Positions 18,795 through 27,640 of a DNA stretch of 64,000 nt are shown in pieces. Origin of the DNA: Demequina aestuarii. Lineage in GTDB: Bacteria > Actinomycetota > Actinomycetes > Actinomycetales > Demequinaceae. Position 1 is the first letter of the stretch. Each line of letters starts with the position of its first letter. Below the pieces are notes generated by a model. The model worked only from the letters and a program-made list of their open reading frames with translations. It had not been told where the DNA came from and did no database searches. The position numbers and the translations under genes were made by a program. The stretch lies in contig NZ_BBRD01000001.1 of the NCBI RefSeq assembly GCF_000975095.1, positions 1,755,467-1,819,466 of the forward strand, read 5' to 3'.

Positions 18795-19946
18795 TCAGGA
18801 ACCGAGGAGTCCGTCGACGAACTGCACGACGTCGAAGGGCGCGAGATCGTCGGCGCCCTCGCCGAGGCCGATGAGCTTGACGGGCACACCCAGTTCACGC
18901 TGCACCGCGACCACGATGCCGCCCTTCGCCGTGCCGTCCAGCTTGGTCAGCACGATGCCCGTGACCTGCGCGACCTCGGCGAAGACGCGGGCCTGGGCCA
19001 GGCCGTTCTGACCGGTGGTCGCGTCGAGCACCAGCAGCACCTCGACGGGCGCCTTGACCTTGGTCACCACCCGCACGAGCTTGCCGAGCTCATCCATGAG
19101 CCCCGCCTTGTTCTGGAGGCGCCCCGCGGTGTCGACGAGCAGCACATCGGCGCCGTCCGTGCGGGCACGGTCCGCTCCCTCGAACGCCACGGACGCGGGG
19201 TCGGCTCCCTCGCGGTCCGACCTGACGACGGGCACGCCCACCCGGGCTCCCCACGTCTCGAGCTGGTCGGCGGCCGCGGCGCGGAACGTGTCCGCGGCGG
19301 CCAGCACGACGGAGCGCCCCTCGGCCACGAGCATGCGGGCGATCTTGCCGACGGTGGTCGTCTTGCCGACGCCGTTGACTCCCACCACCACGATGGGCTC
19401 GAACTCGCTCGCGCCCGGCGCCGCCAGACGCAGCGAGCGGTCGAGAGCGGGGTCGATCGTCTCGATCAGGACGGCGCGCAGCATCGCGCGCGGGTCGCCG
19501 TCCGGCTCGGCGCGCAGGCGCGACCGGAGGCCCGCGAGGATGTCGTCGGTCGCGGAGGCGCCCACGTCAGCGAGAAGGAGCGTCTCCTCGAGCTCGTCCC
19601 AGTCGTCCTGAGACAGGCTGCTGCGCGAGAAGATCGCGAGCAGGCTTGCGCCCAGACCGCCGCCGATGCGCGCCCGCAGGCGCGCCAGGCGCGAGTCCGG
19701 GGACTCGGGGGCCTCGGTGGTGTCAGAAGGCGCAGTGGTGTCAGAAGGCGCAGTGGTGACGGAGGCCTCGGCCGGGGTCTCCCGCGCCGGCGCATCGGCC
19801 GGGCCGGAGGGCGCATCGCCCCGAGGAGTCGGCGCATCGCGCTTGCGACGACCGCCCACATAGGCGCCGACGCCACCGAGCACCGCCACAGCGGCGACGG
19901 CGATGACGACGAGGTCAGCAGAACCGGGGATCCATGAGACGTCCAT
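18795..19946 (-). CDS. ftsY: Signal recognition particle receptor FtsY
   Basis: A 383-residue SRP receptor GTPase. The N-terminus has a membrane segment (ADLVVIAVAAVAVLGGVGAYV) and then a basic and Pro/Thr/Ala-rich linker. The NG domain follows, with GVNGVGKTTTVGKIA, AADTFRAAAADQL, LLVDTAGRLQNK and TKLDGTAKGGI. The linker contains an 18-bp tandem duplication (see the repeat at 19717). It is followed on the same strand by a short membrane-protein gene at the upstream side. Confidence 0.96.
   Translation of the reverse strand: MDVSWIPGSADLVVIAVAAVAVLGGVGAYVGGRRKRDAPTPRGDAPSGPADAPARETPAEASVTTAPSDTTAPSDTTEAPESPDSRLARLRARIGGGLGASLLAIFSRSSLSQDDWDELEETLLLADVGASATDDILAGLRSRLRAEPDGDPRAMLRAVLIETIDPALDRSLRLAAPGASEFEPIVVVGVNGVGKTTTVGKIARMLVAEGRSVVLAAADTFRAAAADQLETWGARVGVPVVRSDREGADPASVAFEGADRARTDGADVLLVDTAGRLQNKAGLMDELGKLVRVVTKVKAPVEVLLVLDATTGQNGLAQARVFAEVAQVTGIVLTKLDGTAKGGIVVAVQRELGVPVKLIGLGEGADDLAPFDVVQFVDGLLGS
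19717..19758. repeat. 18-bp in-frame tandem repeat in the ftsY linker
   Basis: Two identical copies (19717-19734 and 19735-19752) plus 6 bases of a third encode a repeated TTAPSD unit in the FtsY linker. It is a likely slippage site without effect on frame. Confidence 0.85.
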
Positions 19947-19970
19947 GGCGTCAGTCTGTCAGGTGCGCGG

Positions 19971-20339
19971 CTACTGGCGTGCGAGGCCCAGTTCGCCGCT
20001 GCGCGGCGTGCTCTCGACGGCGTCGTCGGGACGGGCGAGGGCCGATGCGCGCTCGGCGACGACGCGCGAGGCCTTGGTCCCAGCGTCGGCGACCCAGGTC
20101 GCGGCGCGGGCGCCCGGCGCGGGCCGGTCGGGTGTCGAGTCGACGTGCGCGACGAGTTCCCAGTCGCCCGCCTCGCGAGGCGCATCCTCGAGGATGTCGC
20201 CAAGGCTCTGGCGCGACCGCAGGCCGAACACGAGACGCGCGAGGTGACGGCCGCGGCCTTCAGCCATCATCGCTGCCAGCATCAAGGCGGTGGCGAGCAC
20301 CATGGCGAACGACAGCGGGCCGATCATGGACGAGAGCAT
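19971..20339 (-). CDS. Short single-pass membrane protein
   Basis: I do not recognise this 122-residue protein. The ATG at 20339 is chosen for its AAGGAG site five nt upstream. A transmembrane helix spans about residues 3-25 (MIGPLSFAMVLATALMLAAM). A basic patch follows (GRGRHLARLVFGLRSRQ), then a polar Ala-rich cytoplasmic tail. It lies 24 bp upstream of ftsY on the same strand, so the two may be co-transcribed. Confidence 0.65.
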   Translation of the reverse strand: MLSSMIGPLSFAMVLATALMLAAMMAEGRGRHLARLVFGLRSRQSLGDILEDAPREAGDWELVAHVDSTPDRPAPGARAATWVADAGTKASRVVAERASALARPDDAVESTPRSGELGLARQ

Positions 20340-20459
20340 CACGTCTCCTTCTTGGAACATTTCGGACAGAGTGTGACCCGCCATCGAACTCAGATTCAAC
20401 TCAGATTCACTCAGGAGGGCGCGCCCGGCAGCGTCTCAGGCGGCCAGGGATCAAGCGGC

Positions 20460-20465
20460 TACCCT
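20460..20465 (+). promoter_or_regulatory. Leaderless -10 box of the three-repeat exported protein
   Basis: TACCCT, 6 nt before the ATG at 20472; no Shine-Dalgarno is visible. Confidence 0.5.
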
Positions 20466-20471
20466 CCCAGC

Positions 20472-21767
20472 ATGGACAACGCGTGGCATGGCCGGAAGGT
20501 TGCCCTCTGGGCGGCAGGAGCAGTGGTCGCTGCGGGCACGGTGATCGCGGCGCTGGTGACGCTGGGCGGCTCCTCCGAGACGGTCGAGCCCACCATGGGC
20601 CCCACCGAGGCGAGTGACGGCTGCGCTGGCGTCGAGGGACAGTCTATCGACCTCGACATCCAGGTGGTGCAGCCCGAGCCGCGCACCTGCTTCGAGCTCG
20701 ACGCCGCGGCGTCGGTGACCATCGGCGCCGCAGCGCTCGAGCCGACGGACACGATCGAGCTCACGGTCTACGACAAGGCCGGGACGGAGCTGGCCACGGC
20801 GGCGAGCGCGCCGGACTGGGACCCCGAGATCACCGTCGACCTCGAGCCCGGCACGTACGTGATCGAGGTCGCGGGAATCGCCATGGGAGAGGAACCTCCG
20901 TTCCTTCTCTACACCGCGACCTTTGCGCCGCAGCCAGGGACCTCAGCCGCACCCGACGACGGCATCGACACCGCCGAGGTGCCGTCGACCGAGGCATGCG
21001 GCGCTGAGGTGCCGCTGCTGGCGGACGACGCGCCCGTGCCCGTCGCGGCGGACCCCGTCGGAACCGAGGCGACGCTCGACCCGAGCGCGCCGGGCGACGT
21101 GCACTACGCCTGCGTCGTGGTCGAGGAGCCGGTGTTCGCCAAGGTGGGTCTCTCGTCGGAGGATCCCGAGGACGTCGACTCCCCCGACCTCACCATGGCC
21201 GTCTACCTCACGAGCAGCGACGGCGACGCGACGCTCGTGCGCACAGCGGACGATGCGATCGGATTCGATCCCGAGACGAGCCTCGAGCTGGACCCTGGCA
21301 CGTACATGATCGCCGCGAGCGCGTGGCTCGGCGGCGCCACGGGCGCTGTCGAGTTCTACTACGACGACGATGCGGATCTGTTCCGCCGGGGCCAGGCGAC
21401 CAGCATGCACGCCGACGTCACGCCGGACGTCTGTGGGGACGGCGCCTCGGTCGCGCCGGGCGACACCCTCACGGTCGAGGGCGAACGCACCTACGTGTGC
21501 CTCGACAACGACCGGGCGCAGCGGCTGACGCTCCAGGCCGCGACCGTGACGGACCAGGACCTGGTGCTCGAGGTGCTGGGCTTCGACGAGGCGCCGTACC
21601 GGCTCGCATGGGCCGACGGCAACCCGTACTCCGACGTGCTCGCGGACTTCGACCCGCTGCTCGATCAGACGGTGCCGGAAGGCCAGTGGATCATCGCGGT
21701 GACGACGTACTTCACCGGGATCGCAGCGGACTACGACCTGCGCATCGTCGCCGGCGGGGGCGCGTAG
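20472..21767 (+). CDS. Exported protein with three tandem Cys-containing beta domains
   Basis: A 431-residue protein. The N-terminal helix (KVALWAAGAVVAAGTVIAALV) is a signal anchor. The rest is three internal repeats of about 105-130 residues. Each starts near a Cys, carries a second Cys (RTCFEL, HYACVVV, TYVCLDN), and ends in LEPGTYVIEVAG / LDPGTYMIAASAW / VPEGQWIIAVTTY. This resembles bacterial pre-peptidase C-terminal (PPC-like) beta sandwiches, but no peptidase is attached. The protein is strongly acidic. The function is unknown; adhesion or ligand binding at the surface is a guess. It converges on smc. Confidence 0.75.
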   Translation: MDNAWHGRKVALWAAGAVVAAGTVIAALVTLGGSSETVEPTMGPTEASDGCAGVEGQSIDLDIQVVQPEPRTCFELDAAASVTIGAAALEPTDTIELTVYDKAGTELATAASAPDWDPEITVDLEPGTYVIEVAGIAMGEEPPFLLYTATFAPQPGTSAAPDDGIDTAEVPSTEACGAEVPLLADDAPVPVAADPVGTEATLDPSAPGDVHYACVVVEEPVFAKVGLSSEDPEDVDSPDLTMAVYLTSSDGDATLVRTADDAIGFDPETSLELDPGTYMIAASAWLGGATGAVEFYYDDDADLFRRGQATSMHADVTPDVCGDGASVAPGDTLTVEGERTYVCLDNDRAQRLTLQAATVTDQDLVLEVLGFDEAPYRLAWADGNPYSDVLADFDPLLDQTVPEGQWIIAVTTYFTGIAADYDLRIVAGGGA

Positions 21768-21798
21768 CTCAACGGTGCCGGGGACGGACAGCGCAGGG

Positions 21799-24700
21799 TC
21801 AGGCGACGTCCTCGTCGGTGAGCCGCTGGCTGATGACCGTCGTGACGCCGTCGCCGCGCATGGTGACGCCGTAGAGCGCATCGGCGATCTCCATGGTGCG
21901 CTTCTGGTGCGTGATCACGATCAGCTGCGAGTCGTCCTTGAGCTCGGTGAAGATCTCCAGGAGCCGGCCCAGGTTCGCGTCGTCAAGAGCCGCCTCGACC
22001 TCGTCCATCACGTAGAACGGGCTGGGGCGAGCCTTGAAGATCGCGACGAGCAGCGCCACGGCCGTGAGCGAGCGCTCGCCGCCGGACAGCAGCGACAGGC
22101 GCTTGACCTTCTTGCCCGCCGGTCGAGCCTCGACCTCGATGCCGGTCTCCAGCATGTTCGACGGGTCGGTGAGCACGAGCTTGCCCTCGCCGCCGGGGAA
22201 CAGCCGCGGGAAGATGATGTCGAACTGGGCTTGAGTGTCCTCGAATGCGTCGACGAAGATCCGCTCGACCCGCTCGTCGATCTCGCGCACGATCTCCATG
22301 AGATCCTCACGCGACTTCTTGATGTCGCTCAACTGGTCCTGCAGGAACTTGTGACGCTCCTCGAGAGCCGCGAACTCCTCGAGGGCCAGCGGGTTGACCT
22401 GTCCCAGCTGCTTCATCGCGCGCTCGGCGGTGCGCAGGCGCTTCTCTTGAGCGTCGCGCACGTAGGGCTGAGCGCGCGGCTCGTCGTCGTCGCCATCCCC
22501 ATCCTCGGAATGCACAGGCACCGGCAGATGCGGGCCGTACTCCTCCACGAGTTTGGCGGGGTCCATGCCGAGCTCGTCGACGGCGCGCTGCTCGAGCTGC
22601 TCGAGCCGCACCTTCACCTGCGCGCGAGCGAGCTCGTCGCGGTGGGACTCGTCGGTCAGGCGGCGCAGCTCGTCGGCCAGCCCCTCGACCTCCCGGCGCA
22701 CCTCGGACAGGTCGGAGGTGCGCTCGGAGCGAGCGGCCTCCGCGGCCGCCCTGGCGTCATCGGCCTGAGCGACGGCGATGTCGATCGCGGCGAGCGCGTC
22801 GACGGTCCCGGCGATCACCTCACGCGCGGCAAGGGCCTGGCGCTCGCGGCGCTGGGCGGCCTCCTCGGCGCGGGCGCGGGCGTCGCGCTCAGCGACGGCC
22901 GCGCGCTCGAGGCTCTCGGCACGTGCGGCGAGCGCACGTGCCCGCTCCTCCGACGTGCGCAGCGACAGCCGCGCCTCCGTCTCCCTGGCGCGGGCGGCCA
23001 CCGCCGCCTGCGCGTCCTCGTCGCGGCGCGTCTGGGCCTCGGCCGTGTCGACCTCGGTCTGCTCGGGCTCTGCCTGCGCGGCGGCCAGCCGTTCGGCGAG
23101 GCTCGCAAGCTCCGCGGACTGCTCGGCCATGCGCTCCTGGGCGGCGGCGATCTGAGTGTCGAGCCGTTCGCCGTCAGCGCGGGCCGCCCGCGCGGACGCG
23201 TTCAGGTGCCCCAGCTGCTCAGCGACGGCAGCCATGCGCGCGTCGGAGTCGTTGAGCCGTTCGAGCGTGACTTCGTGGCGGGTGCGCGCCTGCGACTCGC
23301 GCTCCTCCGCGCCGCGGATCTCGAAGGTGGTGCTCTCCACCACCACCGACGCCGCGTCACGCTTGTGCTTGGCCTCGTCGAGAGCGGCCTGCATGTGCAG
23401 CACACTCGGGGCGTCGCCCGCACCACCGGAGGCGTTCTTGACGCCCAGCAGATCCCCGCGGCGCGTGACGGCGACGACGTCGCGATGCTCGGAGACGAGC
23501 GCGCGCGCTGCGGCGAGGTCGTCCACCACGGCGACTCCGGACAGGTGCGCGCGCACGGTGTCGACGATGCCGGCGGGTCCAGACACCAGTGCGGACGCCC
23601 ACGCGGCGCCGCCGAGCAGCGCCACGTCCGGGTTGTCGACGCTGGCGCTCGGGTCCGCCACCAGGAACCGCGCGCGACCCGCATCCTCGTCACGCAGCCA
23701 GCGGATCGCATCGACGGCATCCTCGACCGAGTCCACGGCGAGCGCGTCGGCCAGGGGGCCGAGCGCCGCTGCGATCGCGTCCTCCGCGTCCGCGCTGACC
23801 TCGAGGTGCGCAGCCACGGTCCCACGCACCGACCGGGACCCCGACGCGAGCAGCGCGCCTGCGCCATCCTTGCGCGCCAGTGACAGCTCGAGAGCCTCGA
23901 CCTTCGCGGCCCACGTGTCGCGCTCACGCATCGACGTGTTGAGTCGATCCTTGAGGTCGGCAAGCGCGGCCTTGGCCTCGTCCCACTCCTCGGTCGCGGC
24001 CTCGTGAGCGTCGTCGAGGTCCTCTTCGCCCTGCTCGACGGACGCCACCTGCGTCTCGAGGTGCTGGAACTCCGTGGTCGCCTCGTGTGCACGCTTCTGG
24101 GCGTCCGCGAGCGACTCGCGCAGGCGTCCGATCTCGGCCTCTGCCGCCTCGACGCGTGAACGGCGCGCCGAGACGTCGCCGGCGAGGCGCGCGACGCCCT
24201 CCCGACGGTCGGCCACGGATCGCAGCAGGTTGGCGAGATGCCGCTCGGACTCCTCCGCCACCTGCTCCGCGTCGCGCCGGCCCGCCTCGGCCTGCTCGAG
24301 CGCGGTGGCGGCAGCGGTCACCTCCGCATCGAGTTCGGCGGCGGCGGCGCGGGCGCGATCCAGCTGCTCGTCGAGGTCGACGAGGTCGCGCGGTGGCGCC
24401 TCCTGCGTCGCGTTTCCGAGCATCCGCAGCCGCTCCTCCGCGAGCGACGAGAGGTTGCGCAGCCTCTCACGGATGGCGCTCAGCCGGTAGTACGTGTCGT
24501 TCGCCTTGGTCAGCGCGGGCGTGGCCTCGGCCGATGCGCGCTCGAGGTCGGCGAGCCTCGACCGGGCGTCGCCGAGCGCCTTGTCGACCTCCGCGCGCCT
24601 CTCCAGCAGCGCGGACTCGTCGGCCCGCTCCTGCGAGAAGCGCGCCTCGAGCTGTGCGATGTCGTCGGCCAGCAGCCGTGCGCGGGCATCGCGCACGTCC

Positions 24701-25359
24701 ACCTGGATGCGCTGCGCCTGGCGCGCGACGTCCGCCTGGCGACCCAACGGACCCAGCTGCCGGCGCAGCTCGGCGGTCAGGTCCGTGACGCGGGTGAGGT
24801 TCGCCTGCATCGCATCGAGCTTGCGCAGCGCCTTGTCCTTGCGCTTGCGGTGCTTGAGGATGCCTGCGGCCTCCTCGATGAAGTGACGACGCTCCTCCGG
24901 GGTCGCACGCAGCACGGCATCGAGCTGGCCCTGGCCCACGATGACGTGCATCTCGCGCCCGAGGCCCGAGTCGCTGAGGAGGTCCTGAATGTCGAGCAGC
25001 CGGCACGGCGAGCCGTTGATCTGATACTCCGAGCCGCCGGTGCGGAACAGTGTGCGCGTGATCGTGACCTCGGTGTACTCGATCGGCAGCGCGCCGTCCG
25101 TGTTGTCGATGGTCAGCGACACCTCGGCGCGGCCCAGCGGTGCCCGTCCGGAGGTGCCCGCGAAGATGACGTCGTCCATCTTGCCGCCGCGCAGCGTCTT
25201 CGCACCCTGCTCGCCCATGACCCAGGCGAGGGCGTCCACCACATTGGACTTTCCCGAGCCGTTCGGGCCCACGACGCAGGTGACTCCGGGCTCGAACTCC
25301 AGAGTGGTCGCCGACGCGAACGACTTGAAGCCGCGGAGCGTCAGCGTCTTGAGATGCAC
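21799..25359 (-). CDS. smc: Chromosome segregation SMC ATPase
   Basis: A 1186-residue condensin subunit. Walker A is GPNGSGKSNVVDAL near the N-terminus. Long coiled coils flank a hinge around residues 490-640. The C-terminal head has the signature LLSGGERSLTAVALL and Walker B YVMDEVEAALDDANL. Length is typical. The start is GTG at 25359, 7 nt after a TAGACT -10 box, so the mRNA is probably leaderless. ScpA and ScpB are not in this window. Confidence 0.97.
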   Translation of the reverse strand: MHLKTLTLRGFKSFASATTLEFEPGVTCVVGPNGSGKSNVVDALAWVMGEQGAKTLRGGKMDDVIFAGTSGRAPLGRAEVSLTIDNTDGALPIEYTEVTITRTLFRTGGSEYQINGSPCRLLDIQDLLSDSGLGREMHVIVGQGQLDAVLRATPEERRHFIEEAAGILKHRKRKDKALRKLDAMQANLTRVTDLTAELRRQLGPLGRQADVARQAQRIQVDVRDARARLLADDIAQLEARFSQERADESALLERRAEVDKALGDARSRLADLERASAEATPALTKANDTYYRLSAIRERLRNLSSLAEERLRMLGNATQEAPPRDLVDLDEQLDRARAAAAELDAEVTAAATALEQAEAGRRDAEQVAEESERHLANLLRSVADRREGVARLAGDVSARRSRVEAAEAEIGRLRESLADAQKRAHEATTEFQHLETQVASVEQGEEDLDDAHEAATEEWDEAKAALADLKDRLNTSMRERDTWAAKVEALELSLARKDGAGALLASGSRSVRGTVAAHLEVSADAEDAIAAALGPLADALAVDSVEDAVDAIRWLRDEDAGRARFLVADPSASVDNPDVALLGGAAWASALVSGPAGIVDTVRAHLSGVAVVDDLAAARALVSEHRDVVAVTRRGDLLGVKNASGGAGDAPSVLHMQAALDEAKHKRDAASVVVESTTFEIRGAEERESQARTRHEVTLERLNDSDARMAAVAEQLGHLNASARAARADGERLDTQIAAAQERMAEQSAELASLAERLAAAQAEPEQTEVDTAEAQTRRDEDAQAAVAARARETEARLSLRTSEERARALAARAESLERAAVAERDARARAEEAAQRRERQALAAREVIAGTVDALAAIDIAVAQADDARAAAEAARSERTSDLSEVRREVEGLADELRRLTDESHRDELARAQVKVRLEQLEQRAVDELGMDPAKLVEEYGPHLPVPVHSEDGDGDDDEPRAQPYVRDAQEKRLRTAERAMKQLGQVNPLALEEFAALEERHKFLQDQLSDIKKSREDLMEIVREIDERVERIFVDAFEDTQAQFDIIFPRLFPGGEGKLVLTDPSNMLETGIEVEARPAGKKVKRLSLLSGGERSLTAVALLVAIFKARPSPFYVMDEVEAALDDANLGRLLEIFTELKDDSQLIVITHQKRTMEIADALYGVTMRGDGVTTVISQRLTDEDVA

Positions 25360-25366
25360 GTGGGTG

Positions 25367-25372
25367 AGTCTA
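25367..25372 (-). promoter_or_regulatory. Leaderless -10 box of smc
   Basis: TAGACT on the minus strand, 7 nt from the GTG start. Confidence 0.6.
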
Positions 25373-25416
25373 GAGGTTCAGCGCGCACAGGCGGGCGGGC
25401 CGCGCCCGCATCGCCC

Positions 25417-25842
25417 CTAGCGCTGGAAGGCGGGGAACCAGATGGCGATCTCCCGCGAGGCGGACTCCTCGGAGTCCGAGCCGTGCACGAGGTTCTGCAG
25501 CACCTTCGTGGGCCACTGTCGTCCGAGGTCGCCGCGGATCGTGCCCGGGGTGGCACTCGTGGGGTCCGTCGCGCCGGCCAGGGAGCGGAAGCCCTCGATC
25601 ACGCGGTCGCCCTCGGCGACGATCGCCAGGGTCGGGCCGGAGAGCATGAACTCGACCAGCGGCTCGTAGAAGGGCTTGCCCACGTGCTCGGCGTAGTGCT
25701 CGGCGAGCAGCTCGGGGGTCGCGGTGCGCAGCTCGACCGCCACGGGCACGTACCCCTTGGCCTCGACGCGCCGCAGGATCTCTCCCGACAGTCCGCGCTT
25801 GACGCCGTCGGGCTTCACAAGGATGAGCGTTGTCTCGGTCAT
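25417..25842 (-). CDS. ndk: Nucleoside diphosphate kinase
   Basis: A 141-residue kinase exchanging gamma-phosphates among NTPs and NDPs. It opens TLILVKPDGVKRGL. The catalytic His is H120 in NLVHGSDSEESASREI, with ATPGTIRGDLG before it. The ATG at 25842 is used; 12 further upstream codons are open but unconserved. A TAGGCT -10 box lies 7 nt upstream. In related genomes ndk is often near folC and ileS, as here. Confidence 0.97.
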   Translation of the reverse strand: MTETTLILVKPDGVKRGLSGEILRRVEAKGYVPVAVELRTATPELLAEHYAEHVGKPFYEPLVEFMLSGPTLAIVAEGDRVIEGFRSLAGATDPTSATPGTIRGDLGRQWPTKVLQNLVHGSDSEESASREIAIWFPAFQR

Positions 25843-25849
25843 GGCGACG

Positions 25850-25855
25850 AGCCTA
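25850..25855 (-). promoter_or_regulatory. Leaderless -10 box of ndk
   Basis: TAGGCT on the minus strand, 7 nt from the ATG at 25842. Confidence 0.55.
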
Positions 25856-25901
25856 ACCGCACTTGCCTGATCGCTCATGCGGGCTCTGGGATGATGTCCG
25901 C

Positions 25902-26411
25902 GTGATCACACTCGCGAACTTCGATACGCACCCCGACTTCCCCGTGCAGGGAATCCTCTTCTACGACATCAGCCCCATCCTCGCGGACCCCGCCCTGTTC
26001 CGGGAGGCGTGCGACGCCCTCACCCCCGAGACCGGATCGGTGGACATCGTCGTGGGGGTCGACGCCCGCGGCTTCATCTTCGCCCCCGTGGTCGCCCAGA
26101 CGCTCGGCGTGGGCATGTCGATGGTGCGCAAGAAGGGCAAGATGCCAGGCGACCTGCTCGAGTCCGATGCGACGATCGAGTACGGGGCGTCGGAGCTGGT
26201 GCTCAGCCCCGCGGGGCTCGACGGCAAGCGCGTGCTCGTGGTCGACGACGTGCTGGCGACCGGCGGCACCGCGAGCGCCGTCGGCGAGATGCTCGCCCGC
26301 GCGGGTGCAGTGAGCGTGCGCTACGCGTTCCTGCTGGAGCTCGGCGGTCTCCCGGGCCGCAAGGTGCTCGCGGACTTCGAGGTGACGTCCGTGGTCGAGG
26401 TGCCGGCGTAG
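25902..26411 (+). CDS. apt: Adenine phosphoribosyltransferase
   Basis: A 169-residue purine-salvage enzyme making AMP from adenine and PRPP. The N-terminus has FPVQGILFYDISPIL; GVDARGFIFAP and the PRPP loop VLVVDDVLATGGTASA follow. I place the start at GTG 25902, which aligns with the family. A GATGAT -10-like box lies 6 nt upstream; the earlier ATG at 25863 adds 13 unconserved residues and overlaps the ndk promoter. It is transcribed divergently from ndk. Confidence 0.93.
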   Translation: MITLANFDTHPDFPVQGILFYDISPILADPALFREACDALTPETGSVDIVVGVDARGFIFAPVVAQTLGVGMSMVRKKGKMPGDLLESDATIEYGASELVLSPAGLDGKRVLVVDDVLATGGTASAVGEMLARAGAVSVRYAFLLELGGLPGRKVLADFEVTSVVEVPA

Positions 26412-26430
26412 GCGACGCTTCCGCCTCAGG

Positions 26431-26462
26431 ACACTGTGCCAGCGACACACTGTGCCAGCGAC
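26431..26462. repeat. 16-bp perfect tandem duplication after apt
   Basis: ACACTGTGCCAGCGAC occurs twice head to tail (26431-26446, 26447-26462). GGACAC (26429-26434) and GTGTCC (26464-26469) frame the repeats as an inverted repeat, so a hairpin is possible. The rest of the 26412-26660 gap holds no gene that I can support. Confidence 0.75.
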
Positions 26463-26609
26463 CGTGTCCGCGTGTTCTGCCACCACATCATGCCGTCGTC
26501 GGGACGACGCTCGTCACGGAGCGTGAGGCCCTGGGCTCGCCCCGGGGAACACTCGCTGGCCCCGGCCCACCACCACGGGGGCGATGACCGCCCGGACCTC
26601 GTCGATGAG

Positions 26610-26629
26610 CCCCGGTCGTGCGGCCGGGG
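26610..26629. terminator. GC hairpin between apt and the 26661 membrane protein
   Basis: CCCCGG (26610-26615) and CCGGGG (26624-26629) form a short stem between convergent genes; no U-tract. Confidence 0.35.
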
Positions 26630-26660
26630 TCCGTCTCCCCACCGTCGGGAGTGCGGAGGC

Positions 26661-27152
26661 TCAGTCCTGGGCGGGGGCCTCGCGCGGCGGCTTGTACCCC
26701 GGCGCCCACCGCGCGCCGAGCAGCACGAGTGCGATGATCACCAGCGCGGCCATGATCACCTGGAACGCGATGAACCCGGCGTTGGGGTCGACGGGGACGG
26801 CGTCGAGGCTGCGGATGTAGCCGGCGTGAGTGGCGACGGAGGTGACGAGCGCCCCGCCCGGCAGGATGATCAGCAGCACCAGGAACCACACCGGGAGCTG
26901 CGTGACGTCGGGGTGCGCACGCAGGTACGCCCCCCAGTGGTCGAGAGCCCAGAAGGCACACAGGTTCACCATCGCGAGGCCCACGAACATCGTGAGGTAG
27001 ACACGGACCGGGATGACTGCCTCGGTGCCGTCATGCGTGGCGGCGAAGTTCACCAGCGAGGTGCGCTCGAGTGCGTAGATCAGCATGGTGAGACCGATCA
27101 CACCGAGGACGATCGCGATCGTCACACGGCGCACGAGCGACGGGGACCTCAC
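26661..27152 (-). CDS. Membrane protein of unknown function downstream of the DUF4233 gene
   Basis: A 163-residue protein with four predicted helices, near residues 8-27, 48-68, 86-108 and 125-147. The loop after helix 1 reads ERTSLVNFAATHDGTE. The family is not recognised. The start is GTG, overlapping the TGA of the upstream gene (GTGA), so it is translated with the folC unit: folC, DUF4233 protein, this gene. No catalytic motif is visible. Confidence 0.72.
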   Translation of the reverse strand: MRSPSLVRRVTIAIVLGVIGLTMLIYALERTSLVNFAATHDGTEAVIPVRVYLTMFVGLAMVNLCAFWALDHWGAYLRAHPDVTQLPVWFLVLLIILPGGALVTSVATHAGYIRSLDAVPVDPNAGFIAFQVIMAALVIIALVLLGARWAPGYKPPREAPAQD

Positions 27153-27640
27153 GCGGGGCCCTCCCCCGGGACGGCCGCGGCGTCTCGATCTGCTCGGGCG
27201 GCCGCCTCGTCACGCTCCTTGCGCTCGCGGTCGATGCGAGAGCCGAGCCGCAGCCCCAGAATCCAGAGCCCGAGGAACACCGCGCCGATGACGGCGATCG
27301 CGGGCACGAGCAGCCCGCCCAGCAGCATGGGAACCTGCAGGATCCAGCCGAGCATCCGCCCCCAGCGCTTCTTCTGCTGTCCCGCCGCATAGCCGAGGAG
27401 GACCATGAGCGCGATTCCGCCGGCGGCGACCACACCCGCCGGAGCGTCGAGAAGCCCGTGGTGCGCGAAGCTCCACGCCACGAGAGTCGCGAACAGCGCG
27501 ACGAAGGCCTGCAGCGCGAGCACCGCCTGCGTGAAGACAAGGGTGGCGGGCCGCTGTGGTCGCGGCCGAGGCGCGGCGTCGGTCGACTCGTCCCGCGACT
27601 GGCTCGTCGGGCCCTGCGAAGACATCGGCTCAGAGGTCAT
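27149..27640 (-). CDS. DUF4233-type membrane protein next to folC
   Basis: A 163-residue protein. A polar N-terminal tail of about 30 residues precedes four predicted helices (including TLVFTQAVLALQAFVALFAT cut from the first), and the C-terminus is charged (RERKERDEAAARADRD). Actinobacteria commonly encode a DUF4233 protein directly after folC, which supports the call. ATG and the folC stop overlap as ATGA. The biochemical role is unknown. Confidence 0.78.
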   Translation of the reverse strand: MTSEPMSSQGPTSQSRDESTDAAPRPRPQRPATLVFTQAVLALQAFVALFATLVAWSFAHHGLLDAPAGVVAAGGIALMVLLGYAAGQQKKRWGRMLGWILQVPMLLGGLLVPAIAVIGAVFLGLWILGLRLGSRIDRERKERDEAAARADRDAAAVPGEGPA

